Source of the DNA: Streptomyces griseoruber
GTDB lineage: Bacteria; Actinomycetota; Actinomycetes; Streptomycetales; Streptomycetaceae
Length of the DNA stretch: 64,000 bases
Direction of reading: 5' to 3'
NCBI RefSeq assembly: GCF_001514205.1
Contig: NZ_KQ948770.1
Location: 234,032-298,031 of the forward strand
Shown: in pieces, positions 24,721 to 33,300 of the stretch
Position numbering within the stretch: the first letter of the stretch is position 1
How the letters are laid out: each line of letters opens with the position of its first letter
Notes under the pieces: generated by a model
What the model saw: only the letters and a program-made list of their open reading frames with translations
Told to the model about the DNA's origin: nothing
Database searches by the model: none
Translations under genes and position numbers: made by a program

Positions 24721-25236
24721 ATGGAGACCCGACAGGCCCGACAGGGCAGTCCCCGGAGCCCGCAGCCGCCGGGGGACCCGCGCTGGGTCGCGATGTTCCA
24801 CGACCCGTCCTCGGATTCCTGGCGGCCCGCCGCCGAATCGCCCGACCGCACCCCCGTGCTGTACGCGATGGGCGAGATGACCCAGGTCAAGCGGGCGCGG
24901 GGGGACGTGGCGACGGTCGCCCTGTGGGGTCCGAGGGGCGGCGCGTGGCACCTCTTCGACCCGGCCGACGCCCCGGCTCCCGCTGCGGCCCCCGCTTCGT
25001 CCTCCGCTGCGGCCCCCGCCGAGAGCGCGGCGGCCGCCTCTCCCACCAAGCTCGCCGAGCGCATGGAGGACCGCCGGCACCAGGTGCTCATGGCCGGGCT
25101 GAGCAAGGCGGGCCTCTACGACCTCACCCCGGACGACGTCACGGCCGTACAGGCCCTGGTGGACCGGGCCGACGAGAGCACGCTGCGCCGGGTGGCCCAC
25201 TGGCTGGCCGTCGCCGCGGGTCAGTCCGCCGGGTAG
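24721..25236 (+). CDS. Conserved-looking protein of unknown function
   Basis: A 171-aa protein. An N-terminal domain (about 20-85) contains WVAMFHDPSSDSWRPA and VALWGPRGGAWHLFDP. A low-complexity Ala/Pro/Ser linker follows (about 85-118), then a helical C-terminus (LAERMEDRRHQVLMAGLSKAG onward). No enzymatic motif is seen. ATG 24721 is preferred over the upstream ATG 24673 because GGAAGGG (24705-24711) is 9 bp before it. The TetR-type palindrome at 24656 lies in its promoter. The 3' end overlaps the convergent glycosyltransferase gene by 16 bp. Confidence 0.6.
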   Translation: METRQARQGSPRSPQPPGDPRWVAMFHDPSSDSWRPAAESPDRTPVLYAMGEMTQVKRARGDVATVALWGPRGGAWHLFDPADAPAPAAAPASSSAAAPAESAAAASPTKLAERMEDRRHQVLMAGLSKAGLYDLTPDDVTAVQALVDRADESTLRRVAHWLAVAAGQSAG

Positions 25237-25994
25237 GTCCAGCCGTAGGAGGCCAGCGCCCGTGCCCTGGCCTCCGCGACCGCCATCCGGGCCGCCCGCT
25301 CGGCGGGGTCGACGTGCGAAGCCTGGCCCGTGGCCTGGCCTGCCCATTTGCGGTAGAAGAGTCCCGCTTCCGGGGTGAACCAGCCACGGCTCACCGCGTT
25401 CAGCGCGAGCAGCAGACCGGTGTCCTCGGAGGCCGGCAGCGCCATCCAGCCGCCGAGCGCGGCCAGCAGGTCCCGCCGGACGAACAGGGAGGCCGGGTGC
25501 ACCTGGGCGCGGTGGTCGTGCGCCGCCCAGTGGTCGAGCACGGCGCCGCGTTCGAGGGGCCCGCCCGCGGGATCGCCGGGAAAACCGACCGTGGAGCCGT
25601 CGGGGAGCAGGTCCAGCACCCGTGAGGTCGCCCAGCCGAGGCCGGGATCGTCCTCCAGGGCGGCCAGGTCCCGGGCGAGCGCACCGGGTGTGAGCAGGTC
25701 GTCGGCGTCCAGGACCTTCACGTACGGCCCGTCGCTGTACGCCAGCGCGATCGTGCGGGCGACGCCGGGCCCGCCGGGGCGCCCCTGCCGGAAGGTCACT
25801 CGGGGGTCCTGGGGGACGTACGGGCGGACCTGGTCCGTCGTACCGTCCTCCTGGATCACCCAGTGCCACTCCCAGTCCTCGGGCAGCCTCTGTTCACGCA
25901 GCGACTTCCAGGCCTCGGGCAGATACCGGGCCGCGGGCGCGTGGACGGCGGTGAGGACGACTATGCGCCGGATTCGTTCGTGGTCCTGGGGCAC
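25221..25994 (-). CDS. Family 2 glycosyltransferase
   Basis: A 257-aa GT-A fold protein. The start IRRIVVLTAVHAPAARYLPEAWKSL is the nucleotide-sugar-binding beginning of GT2 enzymes. WVIQEDGTTDQ and VKVLDADDLLTPGA supply the acidic DxD-type motif (about 92-96), and PASEDTGLLLALN a second acidic segment. It has no membrane helices, so it is a soluble or peripheral transferase; acceptor and sugar are unknown. It stands alone on the minus strand between two unrelated genes. Confidence 0.8.
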   Translation of the reverse strand: MPQDHERIRRIVVLTAVHAPAARYLPEAWKSLREQRLPEDWEWHWVIQEDGTTDQVRPYVPQDPRVTFRQGRPGGPGVARTIALAYSDGPYVKVLDADDLLTPGALARDLAALEDDPGLGWATSRVLDLLPDGSTVGFPGDPAGGPLERGAVLDHWAAHDHRAQVHPASLFVRRDLLAALGGWMALPASEDTGLLLALNAVSRGWFTPEAGLFYRKWAGQATGQASHVDPAERAARMAVAEARARALASYGWTYPAD

Positions 25995-26126
25995 GGCCTC
26001 AGGTTAGCCGTGTGATGTGTACATGCGGCGAAGGCCCGGTCGCTCGGGGAGCCGCCGGGCCTGCATCGTGCGGTCTGTACGCGAGTCGCCGTCACGTCGA
26101 ACGTCGGTGGAGCTGTCCCCGCAGTC

Positions 26127-26855
26127 TCAGCGCTGGACCGGGATCGACGGCTCGGCCGCCTCCGCGGGGTCGCAGTCGGTGTCGTTCTCGGCCGCGTCCG
26201 GGTCGGTGAGGGAGCGGTGGCGGCAGCTGGGGGACTTGCCGTGGGCTTCGGCGAGGATGCGCTGCTTCATGGTGGGGGGCAGGGAGCGGGTCTGGAACCA
26301 GTCCCAGGCGGAGGCGGTCGACGGGGTCGTGGCCGGCGCGCTCCCGGTGACCGGGGCGTTCGGGCGCTCGCCGACAGGTGCCTCACCGGCGGCACGCACG
26401 GAGCCGACGCCTCGACCGCCGACACGCTCTTCGGAGGGGAACTCGTCGTGGCCGCGCTCTCCGGCGGGGGCTTCGCGGCCGATGCTCGCACCGCGGGGGC
26501 TCGACGCCTCGGGGCTCGTGGCGGCGATGCTCGTGGCGGCGGCGTTGCTCGTACCGCGGACGCTCTCGCCGCCGGGGCTCGAACCTCCGGCACCCGGGCC
26601 GCCGGGGCTCGATGCTCCGGGGCTCGATCCGCCGGCGCTCTCGGCGCGCGGGCTCTCGCTGCCGTCGGCCTTCTCGGCGTCGGTGTGCGTCGGTCCCGTC
26701 TGCGCCGTCGCGGTCCCGGCGGTCGAAGCGACGAAGCCGAGCGCCGTGCACAGCGCGAGGAACGCGGTGACGATGGCGGTCCACACCTTCATGACCCGGT
26801 TCACGGTCATGCCCCTCACCTTCAGGTTGGGCGATTTGCGTACTTTGCTCATCAT
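26127..26855 (-). CDS. Secreted or membrane-anchored Ser/Gly/Pro-rich protein of unknown function
   Basis: A 242-aa protein. A basic N-terminus (SKVRKSPNLKVRGMTVNRVMK) is followed by a hydrophobic segment (about 24-50) with a possible ATAQ cleavage site. A long disordered region (about 55-150) of repeating SSPG/GASSPG/ATSP units comes next, then a conserved-looking C-terminus: WDWFQTRSLPPTMKQRILAE, CRHRSLTDPDAAENDTDC. The two Cys may pair. I do not recognise the family. The preceding region 25995-26126 holds nothing notable. Confidence 0.55.
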   Translation of the reverse strand: MMSKVRKSPNLKVRGMTVNRVMKVWTAIVTAFLALCTALGFVASTAGTATAQTGPTHTDAEKADGSESPRAESAGGSSPGASSPGGPGAGGSSPGGESVRGTSNAAATSIAATSPEASSPRGASIGREAPAGERGHDEFPSEERVGGRGVGSVRAAGEAPVGERPNAPVTGSAPATTPSTASAWDWFQTRSLPPTMKQRILAEAHGKSPSCRHRSLTDPDAAENDTDCDPAEAAEPSIPVQR

Positions 26856-27066
26856 GTGTAGGGCGAGCGTGAACCGGGGGACCGACGCACATGACGAGGC
26901 GATGTTCCGATGAACACCACTCGTATGGGCGCACCGGGGAAAAACGGGTCACAGGGCGGCCGAAGAAGGGAGTTGGGAGGCCGACGCAGGTCACCGATCG
27001 ATATCGGTCGGTGTGTATAGTCGGGCGCCAGAGGTCCCCTACGTCAAGGAAAGACGAGGTCGCGCG

Positions 27067-27195
27067 GTGAAGAAGCTGCTCCTGGTCGCACTGGCCGCCA
27101 TCGGCGGTCTCCTCGTGTACCGGCAGATCCAGGCGGATCGCGCCGAGCAGGACCTGTGGACGGAGGCCACCGACTCCGTGCCCACGGGTTCGTGA
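27067..27195 (+). CDS. DLW-39 family small protein
   Basis: A 42-aa protein: MKKLLLVALAAIGGLLVYRQ (one membrane or signal helix) followed by a short tail containing QDLW, the signature of the DLW-39 family conserved in Streptomyces. No function is known to me. GTG 27067 fits a GACGAGG-type RBS; the longer frame from 27013 is not family-like. Upstream 26856-27066 has a possible -10 (TATAGT) near 27014. A strong terminator follows. Confidence 0.75.
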   Translation: MKKLLLVALAAIGGLLVYRQIQADRAEQDLWTEATDSVPTGS

Positions 27196-27227
27196 GTACC
27201 GACACCAGAGACTGAGATCGAGATCAG

Positions 27228-27256
27228 ACCCCGGCCGCCGAAGCGGTCGGGGTTTT
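27228..27256 (+). terminator. Terminator after the DLW-39 gene
   Basis: ACCCCGGCCGC (27228-27238), loop CGAA, GCGGTCGGGGT (27243-27253) followed by TTT; an 11-bp stem with one G-T pair. Confidence 0.8.
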
Positions 27257-27428
27257 GTGTTGCCGGTCTCCGGTCTCCGGTTTCCGGTTCGCCGCTCTCC
27301 GGTTGCGGAGGTTCCGGTTTGCGGATAGAGGCGGGTGTTTCGGACGCTCGTGGGGAATGCGGGGGCGGGGGCCGGGGCGGCGGGGCAGGATGGGCCCCGT
27401 TCGGACCAAGGCGAGGGGGCGGGTTCTG

Positions 27429-28787
27429 ATGGCCCGGCGTACGGGGGGTACGGGGCGCGCGGTGGTGGTGCTGCGCGCCGTGGTCCTGGGGGTGCTGCTC
27501 GGGTCGGCCGTCCCGGCACCGGCCGCCGTCGCCGCGCCGGACGTCCCGTCGTACGTCTTCGCCGACGACGTCCGCGAGGCCCGTGCCGCGACCGGCGCCT
27601 CCGAGGCCGTACGCCTGGAGTCCGGAGCGACGTACAAAAGCACCCTCGAAGGCGGCAGCAAGGCGTACTACCGCCTCGAACTGGACGCCGAGTCCACCAC
27701 GTACGTCGCCGTCACCGCGATCCCCCGCCCGGGGAGCACCCCCGCCGTCGGCGACGGCATCACGGTCTCCGTGCAGGACGCCGACAGCGGGAGCTGCTCC
27801 TTCGAGTCGGCGACGATCGGCGCCGCGCGCAGCCCGCAGCCCGTGACGGCCTGGGGCGCGCGGGAGATCCGGCCCGGCAAGGGGCTGTGCCAGCGGGCGG
27901 GCACGTACTACGTGGTCGTCGAGCGGTCGGACACGGGCACCGGGGAGACCGCCGCCGACCCCTGGGACCTGGAACTCGCGCCCGTCACCGAGCCCGCGCT
28001 CGCCGGGCCCGGCGACACGAGCACACCCCGGGCCTGGGACTCCGCGACCCCCGCACCGCCGCCCGGGGAGCCGGTCGTGCGGCCCGGCGGCGCGGGCTTC
28101 ACCGCGGCCACCGCCGTCGGGCAGGGCGTCTGGCGCGACGAGGTGGTCCCCGGTGAGACCGTCTTCTACCGGGTGCCCGTCGACTGGGGACAGCAGCTGT
28201 ACGCCGAGGCGGACCTGGCCGGCGGCACCTCGAGCAGCGCCTCGGGGACCGGAGCCGGGACCGGGACCGGATATGTGGTCGACGCGCTGGAGCTGACCCT
28301 CTACAACCCGGTGCGCGCCAAGGTCGTGGCCCGGGGCACCGGCTACGGCGGCAGCCAGAAGTCGGCCGCCCTGGACCCCGTCCCGCCCGTCCGGTACGCC
28401 AACCGGTACGCGCCCACCGACCCGCAGAACAGCCTGCGGTTCGCCGGCTCCTACTACCTCGTCGTCCATCTCTCCACGCAGGTCGCCGAGCAGTTCGGGG
28501 ACGGCCCCTACGAGGTGACCCTGCGGGTCCGCCTCGGGGGCACCCCGGAGCCCGGGCCGGGGTACCTGGGCCGGCCCGTGCCCAGCGGGGTCTTCGGCAC
28601 CGACCCGGGGACGGGACGGTCCGGGGGATCCGCGGGGGCCGGGGACGACCCCGTGATGCGGGCGGTCGCGGCGGCCGGCATCGGCACGGGCAGCGCGCTG
28701 CTGCTGTTCCTCGGCGGCTGGACCCTGATCGCCCGCCGCCGGGCCTCCGCTCAGATCCGCGTCAGCGCCCAGAACCCGACGGTGTAA
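27429..28787 (+). CDS. Secreted, C-terminally anchored protein of unknown function
   Basis: A 452-aa protein. A signal peptide (about 1-36, ending APAAVAA) is followed by a large extracellular region with two similar beta-rich halves: each has a YRLELD/YRVPVD segment and a YYVVVE/YYLVVHLS segment. A single TM helix near the C-terminus (about 417-438, ALLLFLGGWTL) is followed by RRR. ATG 27429 is chosen for the signal peptide and the GAGGGGG upstream. The last 37 bp overlap the convergent kinase gene. It is possibly a cell-surface partner of that kinase, but only position supports this. Confidence 0.65.
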   Translation: MARRTGGTGRAVVVLRAVVLGVLLGSAVPAPAAVAAPDVPSYVFADDVREARAATGASEAVRLESGATYKSTLEGGSKAYYRLELDAESTTYVAVTAIPRPGSTPAVGDGITVSVQDADSGSCSFESATIGAARSPQPVTAWGAREIRPGKGLCQRAGTYYVVVERSDTGTGETAADPWDLELAPVTEPALAGPGDTSTPRAWDSATPAPPPGEPVVRPGGAGFTAATAVGQGVWRDEVVPGETVFYRVPVDWGQQLYAEADLAGGTSSSASGTGAGTGTGYVVDALELTLYNPVRAKVVARGTGYGGSQKSAALDPVPPVRYANRYAPTDPQNSLRFAGSYYLVVHLSTQVAEQFGDGPYEVTLRVRLGGTPEPGPGYLGRPVPSGVFGTDPGTGRSGGSAGAGDDPVMRAVAAAGIGTGSALLLFLGGWTLIARRRASAQIRVSAQNPTV

Positions 28788-30337
28788 CAGGCCAGCGCGA
28801 GCAGCAGCAACGGCACCGCGACCTTGACGGGCGGCCCCGGCCGCCGCTGCCGCACGGCCCGGTGCCCCCGCGGCCGCGGGGCGGCCGCCACCGGGTCCTG
28901 GGCGGTGTAGGAGGCGGTGGCGGTGGCGACGCGGGGGCCGCGCGCGGGGGTCAGCGCGAAGGTGGGGTCGTGGAGGGCGGGGGTGAGACGGGGGTGCGGA
29001 GCCGGGGTCGGCGTCGGGGTCGGGGTGGGGGTGGGGCTGGGGGTGGGCGTCGCGGTGACCGTCGGGAGAGGGGGCGGCAGGTGGAAGCTGCCGGTGTCCG
29101 ACATGGACGGGGTCGGGGTGGGGGTGGGGGTCGGCGTGGGGGTCGGCGTCGGCGTCGGGGTCGGGGGGTGTGCGGGCGGCTGAGGGGGGACGGGACCGGA
29201 GGAGGAGGGCGTCGGCGTGGACGCCGTGTGAGGGGACGTTTCGCCTGGACCGGTCGGGACGGTCGGGCCGGGGGGCGCGAGGGGCCGGGCGGGCAGGGAA
29301 TCCGTGCCCGCACGGACCGGGCCGGGGGGAGTGTCGGGGCGTACGGGAAGGGACCCGCCCGGGGGCGTGGTCGGCCGGGCGGGCAGGACATGCTCGCCGA
29401 TACGTGCCGTATGCCCGGTGTGGAGGGGCTCGGAGGGAGGCTTCTTCGGGAGCGGCTTCAGGGGCCCCTCGGGGCCGAACCCCTGGGGAAGGGGCCCGAG
29501 TTGGTCGAATATCTCGATGAGTTCGTCGTCGGGGCCGGGCTCCGGCAGGAGTTCCGCGGTCGCCGCCAGCGCCTTGCGCGCCCCCGTGGCCGTACGGAAA
29601 CGGGCCTGCGGATCGGGTTGCAGCAGCATGGCGACGACCTGCCACAGCGGATCCGGGATTCCCTTGGGGGCACCCGGAGTTCCGTGCTCGGCGAAGTACT
29701 GCACGAGCGCCTTGGCGTCCGGCTTGGCGCCTTCGAGGAGGTACAGCGCGACGAGTCCCACGGCGAACAGGTCGGCGGGGAAGTCCGGCTCGGCGCCCAT
29801 CATCTGCTCGGGGGCGAGGTAACCGGGCGTCCCCACCACGAGGTTGGTCTCGGTCAGGCGCGGTTCGCCGAGCCGCATCGCGATGCCGAAGTCGGACAGC
29901 CTGAGCCGGGGGCGGGCGGTGCCGGTGGCTTCGAGGAGCACGTTCGCCGGTTTGATGTCACGGTGGACCACGCCCTCCGCGTGCACGGCGGTGAGCCCGG
30001 ACAGGAGCTGGTCGAGCAGGCCGCAGACGAACGCGGGCGGCAGCGGACCGTAGTCGTTGACGAGGTGGACCAGTGAACCGCCGGCCACCAGGTCCATGGT
30101 GAACAGCACCTTGTCGTCGTCGGCGGCCCAGCTGGCGGGCGCGAGCACATGCGGGTGGTCGATCCGCAGTCCCTGTTCGCGGACGAACCGCAGCAGGGAG
30201 TGGGCGTCCCGCTGCTGGAGCACCTTCGCGGCCACGTACCGGCGGCGGCGGTGGTCCCAGGCGCGCCAGACCGCGCCGACCCCTCCGCGCCCGATCGGGT
30301 CGGCCAGTTCGTACCGTCCGGCGAAGACCTCACCCAT
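28751..30337 (-). CDS. Hanks-type serine/threonine protein kinase
   Basis: A 528-aa protein. The kinase domain (about 10-270) has the glycine loop GRGGVGAVW, the ATP-binding Lys (VAAKVL), catalytic HRDIKPANVLL, DFGIAM and the APE-type PGYLAPEQ. A long Pro/Thr-rich linker includes a PTPTPT tract and a basic stretch. A single TM helix at the very C-terminus (about 503-525) leaves almost no extracellular sensor, unlike PknB below. GGGGAGGAG precedes ATG 30337. It is monocistronic, with its 3' end overlapping the secreted protein gene. Confidence 0.9.
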   Translation of the reverse strand: MGEVFAGRYELADPIGRGGVGAVWRAWDHRRRRYVAAKVLQQRDAHSLLRFVREQGLRIDHPHVLAPASWAADDDKVLFTMDLVAGGSLVHLVNDYGPLPPAFVCGLLDQLLSGLTAVHAEGVVHRDIKPANVLLEATGTARPRLRLSDFGIAMRLGEPRLTETNLVVGTPGYLAPEQMMGAEPDFPADLFAVGLVALYLLEGAKPDAKALVQYFAEHGTPGAPKGIPDPLWQVVAMLLQPDPQARFRTATGARKALAATAELLPEPGPDDELIEIFDQLGPLPQGFGPEGPLKPLPKKPPSEPLHTGHTARIGEHVLPARPTTPPGGSLPVRPDTPPGPVRAGTDSLPARPLAPPGPTVPTGPGETSPHTASTPTPSSSGPVPPQPPAHPPTPTPTPTPTPTPTPTPTPSMSDTGSFHLPPPLPTVTATPTPSPTPTPTPTPTPAPHPRLTPALHDPTFALTPARGPRVATATASYTAQDPVAAAPRPRGHRAVRQRRPGPPVKVAVPLLLLALACYTVGFWALTRI

Positions 30338-30696
30338 GGCAGTGCGTCGCTCCTCCCCCTCGGCTGTCCCCCTGCTACCCCCTCGCTACCCCCGTGGCGA
30401 GCGAGGGACCCCCGTGTCCCCGCGGTCCTGTGGGAAGGTCTTCCCGGCCCCTCGGGTATGTCCCCCGTGCCCCCGTATGTGTCCCCCGAGTACCCCGTAC
30501 TGGTCCCCCATGTACCCCGTACTGGTCCCCCATGTACCCCGTACTGGTCCCCCATGTACCCCGTACTCGTCCCCCGTGTACCCGTACCGGTGCCCCGTGC
30601 ACCCGTCGTGGTCTCCCCGAGCACCCCCATGGCCGTCCCCCGTTGGCCGGCGCGTGCGTCCGGTGCCGAACCCCCTTCAGCGACCGGTCGGACGGC
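30338..30696. repeat. Intergenic region with 22-bp tandem repeats
   Basis: A 22-bp unit (GTACTGGTCCCCCATGTACC plus CC) repeats with starts at 30497, 30519, 30541 and 30563, the last degenerate, and decays into similar GTACC/GTGCCC units to about 30610. The region separates two minus-strand genes. On the plus strand it can be read as a VPHVPRTG-type repeat, but no real gene is supported. Confidence 0.7.
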
Positions 30697-31245
30697 TCAG
30701 CTCTGGTGGGACTGGTAGTGCGTGACGGCGTCCGAGGTACGGCCGGCGCCGTACACCCGCAGGAACTCGGCCAGTTCCGGGTGGCTCGGGGCGAGGGTGT
30801 CGGCGGCGTCGATGATGTCGCCGGCGGCGGCCACCGAGCGCAGCAGCGACTGGATCTCCCGGACCACCCGCTTCACCGTGGGAGCCCCCGAACTGCTCGT
30901 CGTGGTGGTGGTGTTGCTGAGCACGGAGCCCCCCTGCGACCGCTTGATCTCGTCCATCCGCTCGGTCGCCTCGGCGGCGCTGACGCTGCCGTCCGCGACC
31001 TGTCCGGCCAGCTCCTGGAGCAGCTGCACGCGCTGCACCACGGCCGGGTTGCCGATCTTCGCCCGCTGACCGCTCATCAGCTGGGACAGCATCGGCGCGG
31101 ACAGTCCCAGCACCCCCGCGAGACGAGCCTGGTTGAGGCCAAGATCGTCGATGAGCTTACGGAAGAGCGCCCCCAGTGGCTCCCCGTACCAGTTCCGCTG
31201 AAGTTCCCGCGCTCTCGCGGTCGCTTCCTGTTGTGCGGCGTCCAT
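30697..31245 (-). CDS. Helix-turn-helix DNA-binding regulator
   Basis: A 182-aa protein. Residues about 20-70 form an XRE-like HTH: LIDDLGLNQARLAGVLGLSA followed by PMLSQLMSGQRAKIGNP. The C-terminal half is helical with no recognised ligand domain. The start ATG 31245 (MDAAQQEATARAREL) is chosen because GGGGAG lies 5 bp before it; the frame also opens 11 codons upstream at GTG 31278 without an RBS. Target and signal are unknown. The gene precedes tRNA-Ala divergently. Confidence 0.75.
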   Translation of the reverse strand: MDAAQQEATARARELQRNWYGEPLGALFRKLIDDLGLNQARLAGVLGLSAPMLSQLMSGQRAKIGNPAVVQRVQLLQELAGQVADGSVSAAEATERMDEIKRSQGGSVLSNTTTTTSSSGAPTVKRVVREIQSLLRSVAAAGDIIDAADTLAPSHPELAEFLRVYGAGRTSDAVTHYQSHQS

Positions 31246-31424
31246 TGCGTCTCCCCATCGCTTCCCCAGAACATCCACGGTTCGCTGTAGCGAACCACGT
31301 CGAGCATCTTACGGAGAGTGGTCATTCACGGGGACCCCCAATCTTTTTGCGAGATACCCCCGGTGACCCGGTACTCTGGTCTGCGGCGGCCGTCGGGACG
31401 AGTTCCCGGCCGGACGTCCCTTAC

Positions 31425-31497
31425 GGGGCCTTAGCTCAGTTGGTAGAGCGCTGTCTTTGCATGGCAGATGTCAGGGGTTCGACTCCCCTAGGCTCCA
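31425..31497 (+). tRNA. tRNA-Ala (UGC)
   Basis: A 73-nt cloverleaf. The acceptor GGGGCCT pairs with AGGCTCC (one G-T). The D-arm is AGCTCAGTTGGTAGAGC, the anticodon loop TTTGCAT contains TGC, and the T-arm is GGGGTTCGACTCCCC. CCA is not encoded (followed by CAC). A possible promoter is TTGCGA/TACTCT (31347/31372) with a long 19-bp spacer. Confidence 0.97.
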
Positions 31498-31503
31498 CAC
31501 CCG

Positions 31504-31547
31504 AAAAGCCCCTCTGATCTGCATAAACGCAGAGCAGAGGGGCTTTT
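31504..31547. terminator. Terminator after tRNA-Ala
   Basis: AAAAGCCCCTCTG (31504-31516) pairs with CAGAGGGGCTTTT (31535-31547), with an inner TCTGC/GCAGA stem. A and T flanks allow bidirectional use. Confidence 0.85.
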
Positions 31548-31679
31548 CTCAGGTTGTCTCACGGGGCGGCGGCGGGCGGCGAGGGGTCCCGCCCGACCGG
31601 TCGGACGGACGGTTCCCGCTGTCCGGAAGGACAGGGGGGCGGCGAACTCCGGGCGGGCGGGGTCCCGTTCGCGCGGTCG

Positions 31680-32402
31680 TCAGCCGCGGTCGTCGTCCTG
31701 GTTCGCCGCCTCCTCCTCGGCCTGCTTGGCCTGTACCTCCGGGTCCAGGACGGCCCCGCTGCCGTCCACCGAGGTGAGGCCGCTGGAGGCGGGCACCTCC
31801 GTGGGGGCGGGCGGTTCGACCAGCCAGTCGGGGTTGGCCTGCTTGTCCCACCACTTCCAGGCCGCGAAGGCACCGCCGGCGACCACTCCGCACACGAGGA
31901 GGATCCGGGCGGCCTTCCCGGCCCGGGCCCGCCGCCGGTGCCTGCGCACCAGCCGCTCGATCTCCTTCGGTGTCACCTGGCCGCGCAGCGCGGCCACCGC
32001 GGCGACGCCCCGGGCGGTGGCCTCGTCCTTCATGGGCCCGGCCGCGGCGACCGCCTGTTCGATCCTCGGCCGGGAGTATTCCGCCGCCTGCCGGGAGTAC
32101 TCGGCGGCCTGCCGGGCGGCGATCCGGGTCCGGACGGCCGCCTCGTGCGCGGCCTGGTCGACCTTCGGCGGTACATGCGTCCGGGCCAGTTCCAGCCGGG
32201 GCGCGACATGGGTGTCGTACTGGGTGCGGGCCTGCTCGGCGGCCAGGGACACCCTGGGCGCGAGTCGTTCCCGGGCCTCCTGCGCGTACTGCGCGGCCCT
32301 TTCCTTGGCCGTGTCGGCGTAGGGCGCCACCACTTCCGCGGCGTGCAGCACGCTGTCCTTCGCCGAGCCGGTCGCGGCGCGCACGCTGTCGATGCGGGTC
32401 AC
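31680..32402 (-). CDS. DUF5324 family membrane protein
   Basis: A 240-aa protein. An amphipathic alanine-rich helical region (about 1-150; repeats such as ERLAPRVSLAAEQART and RQAAEYSRQAAEYS) is followed by basic RRHRRRARAG. A TM helix comes next (about 166-185, ILLVCGVVAGGAFAAWKWW), with an acidic Pro-rich tail. This is the architecture of the Streptomyces DUF5324 family, of unknown function. The helical part could form a coiled coil along the membrane. It is transcribed alone. Confidence 0.7.
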   Translation of the reverse strand: MTRIDSVRAATGSAKDSVLHAAEVVAPYADTAKERAAQYAQEARERLAPRVSLAAEQARTQYDTHVAPRLELARTHVPPKVDQAAHEAAVRTRIAARQAAEYSRQAAEYSRPRIEQAVAAAGPMKDEATARGVAAVAALRGQVTPKEIERLVRRHRRRARAGKAARILLVCGVVAGGAFAAWKWWDKQANPDWLVEPPAPTEVPASSGLTSVDGSGAVLDPEVQAKQAEEEAANQDDDRG

Positions 32403-32656
32403 GGGTTCCTCCTCCTCGGTGGCGTACGGTATTTCGACTTTCCACCCTTTTACGGATCATGCCTGCCGGTCTCCGTCACGGCACGTGCGGAGGGGCATCC
32501 GGGTGCCGGGCGGGTGCGACGGTGGACCGGGCGAGTGCCATAGGGGATGAATAAGGGCAACGGGACCTTGTCGTCGACAATGCCACGGATCGGCGCCGCC
32601 CGCTCCCGTCCGTGCGAGGATCGGGGGATCACACGAGCACAACGGAAGGCAGGATC

Positions 32657-33184
32657 GTGGCAGAGCAGCTCTACGCCACCCTGAGGACCAGCAGGGGCGA
32701 CATCGAGATCCGGCTCTTCCGGGACTTCGCCCCGAAGACGGTCGCGAACTTCGTCGAGCTCGCCACCGGCGCGCGCGAGTGGGTCCACCCCGCGACCGGC
32801 GAGCGGTCCAAGGCTCCGCTGTACGACGGCACGGTCTTCCACCGGGTGATGAGCGGGTTCATGATCCAGGGCGGTGACCCGCTGGGCAACGGCACCGGCG
32901 ACCCCGGCTACCAGTTCCCCGACGAGTTCCACCCGGAGCTGCGCTTCGACCGCCCGTATCTGCTGGCCATGGCCAACGCGGGCCCCGGCACCAACGGCTC
33001 CCAGTTCTTCATCACCGTCGCCCCGACGGCCTGGCTCAACCGCAAGCACACCATCTTCGGGGAGGTCGTCGACAAGGCCGGCCAGAAGGTCGTGGACGAC
33101 ATCGCGGCCACCGAGACCAACCCGCGCACCCACCGCCCGCTGCGGGACGTCGTCATCGAGTCGGTCGTCGTCGAGACGCGTTAG
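32657..33184 (+). CDS. Cyclophilin-type peptidyl-prolyl cis-trans isomerase
   Basis: A 175-aa cytoplasmic cyclophilin without a signal peptide, catalysing proline isomerisation in protein folding. Family motifs are FRDFAPKTVANFVELATG, FHRVMSGFMIQGGDPLGNGT (active-site Arg and Gln) and MANAGPGTNGSQFFIT. The C-terminus carries HTIFGEVVDKAG. GTG 32657 gives the family start MAEQLYATLRTSRGDI; the frame upstream to 32612 is not conserved. Confidence 0.93.
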   Translation: MAEQLYATLRTSRGDIEIRLFRDFAPKTVANFVELATGAREWVHPATGERSKAPLYDGTVFHRVMSGFMIQGGDPLGNGTGDPGYQFPDEFHPELRFDRPYLLAMANAGPGTNGSQFFITVAPTAWLNRKHTIFGEVVDKAGQKVVDDIAATETNPRTHRPLRDVVIESVVVETR

Positions 33185-33300
33185 ACCTGTCCGCGCGCCG
33201 TCCGTGGCGGGAACAGGAACCATTTGCCCCGCTCGTCCGTAAGGATGAGCAGGGCGAAGCCCGTATGCCCGTTCCGCTCGACGACGAACTGGGGGAGCTC

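Noticed and set aside
30394..30720. Plus-strand repeat protein reading VPHVPRTG units
   Set aside because: It results from the 22-bp tandem DNA repeat, has no RBS or known domain, and all three frames are open there.
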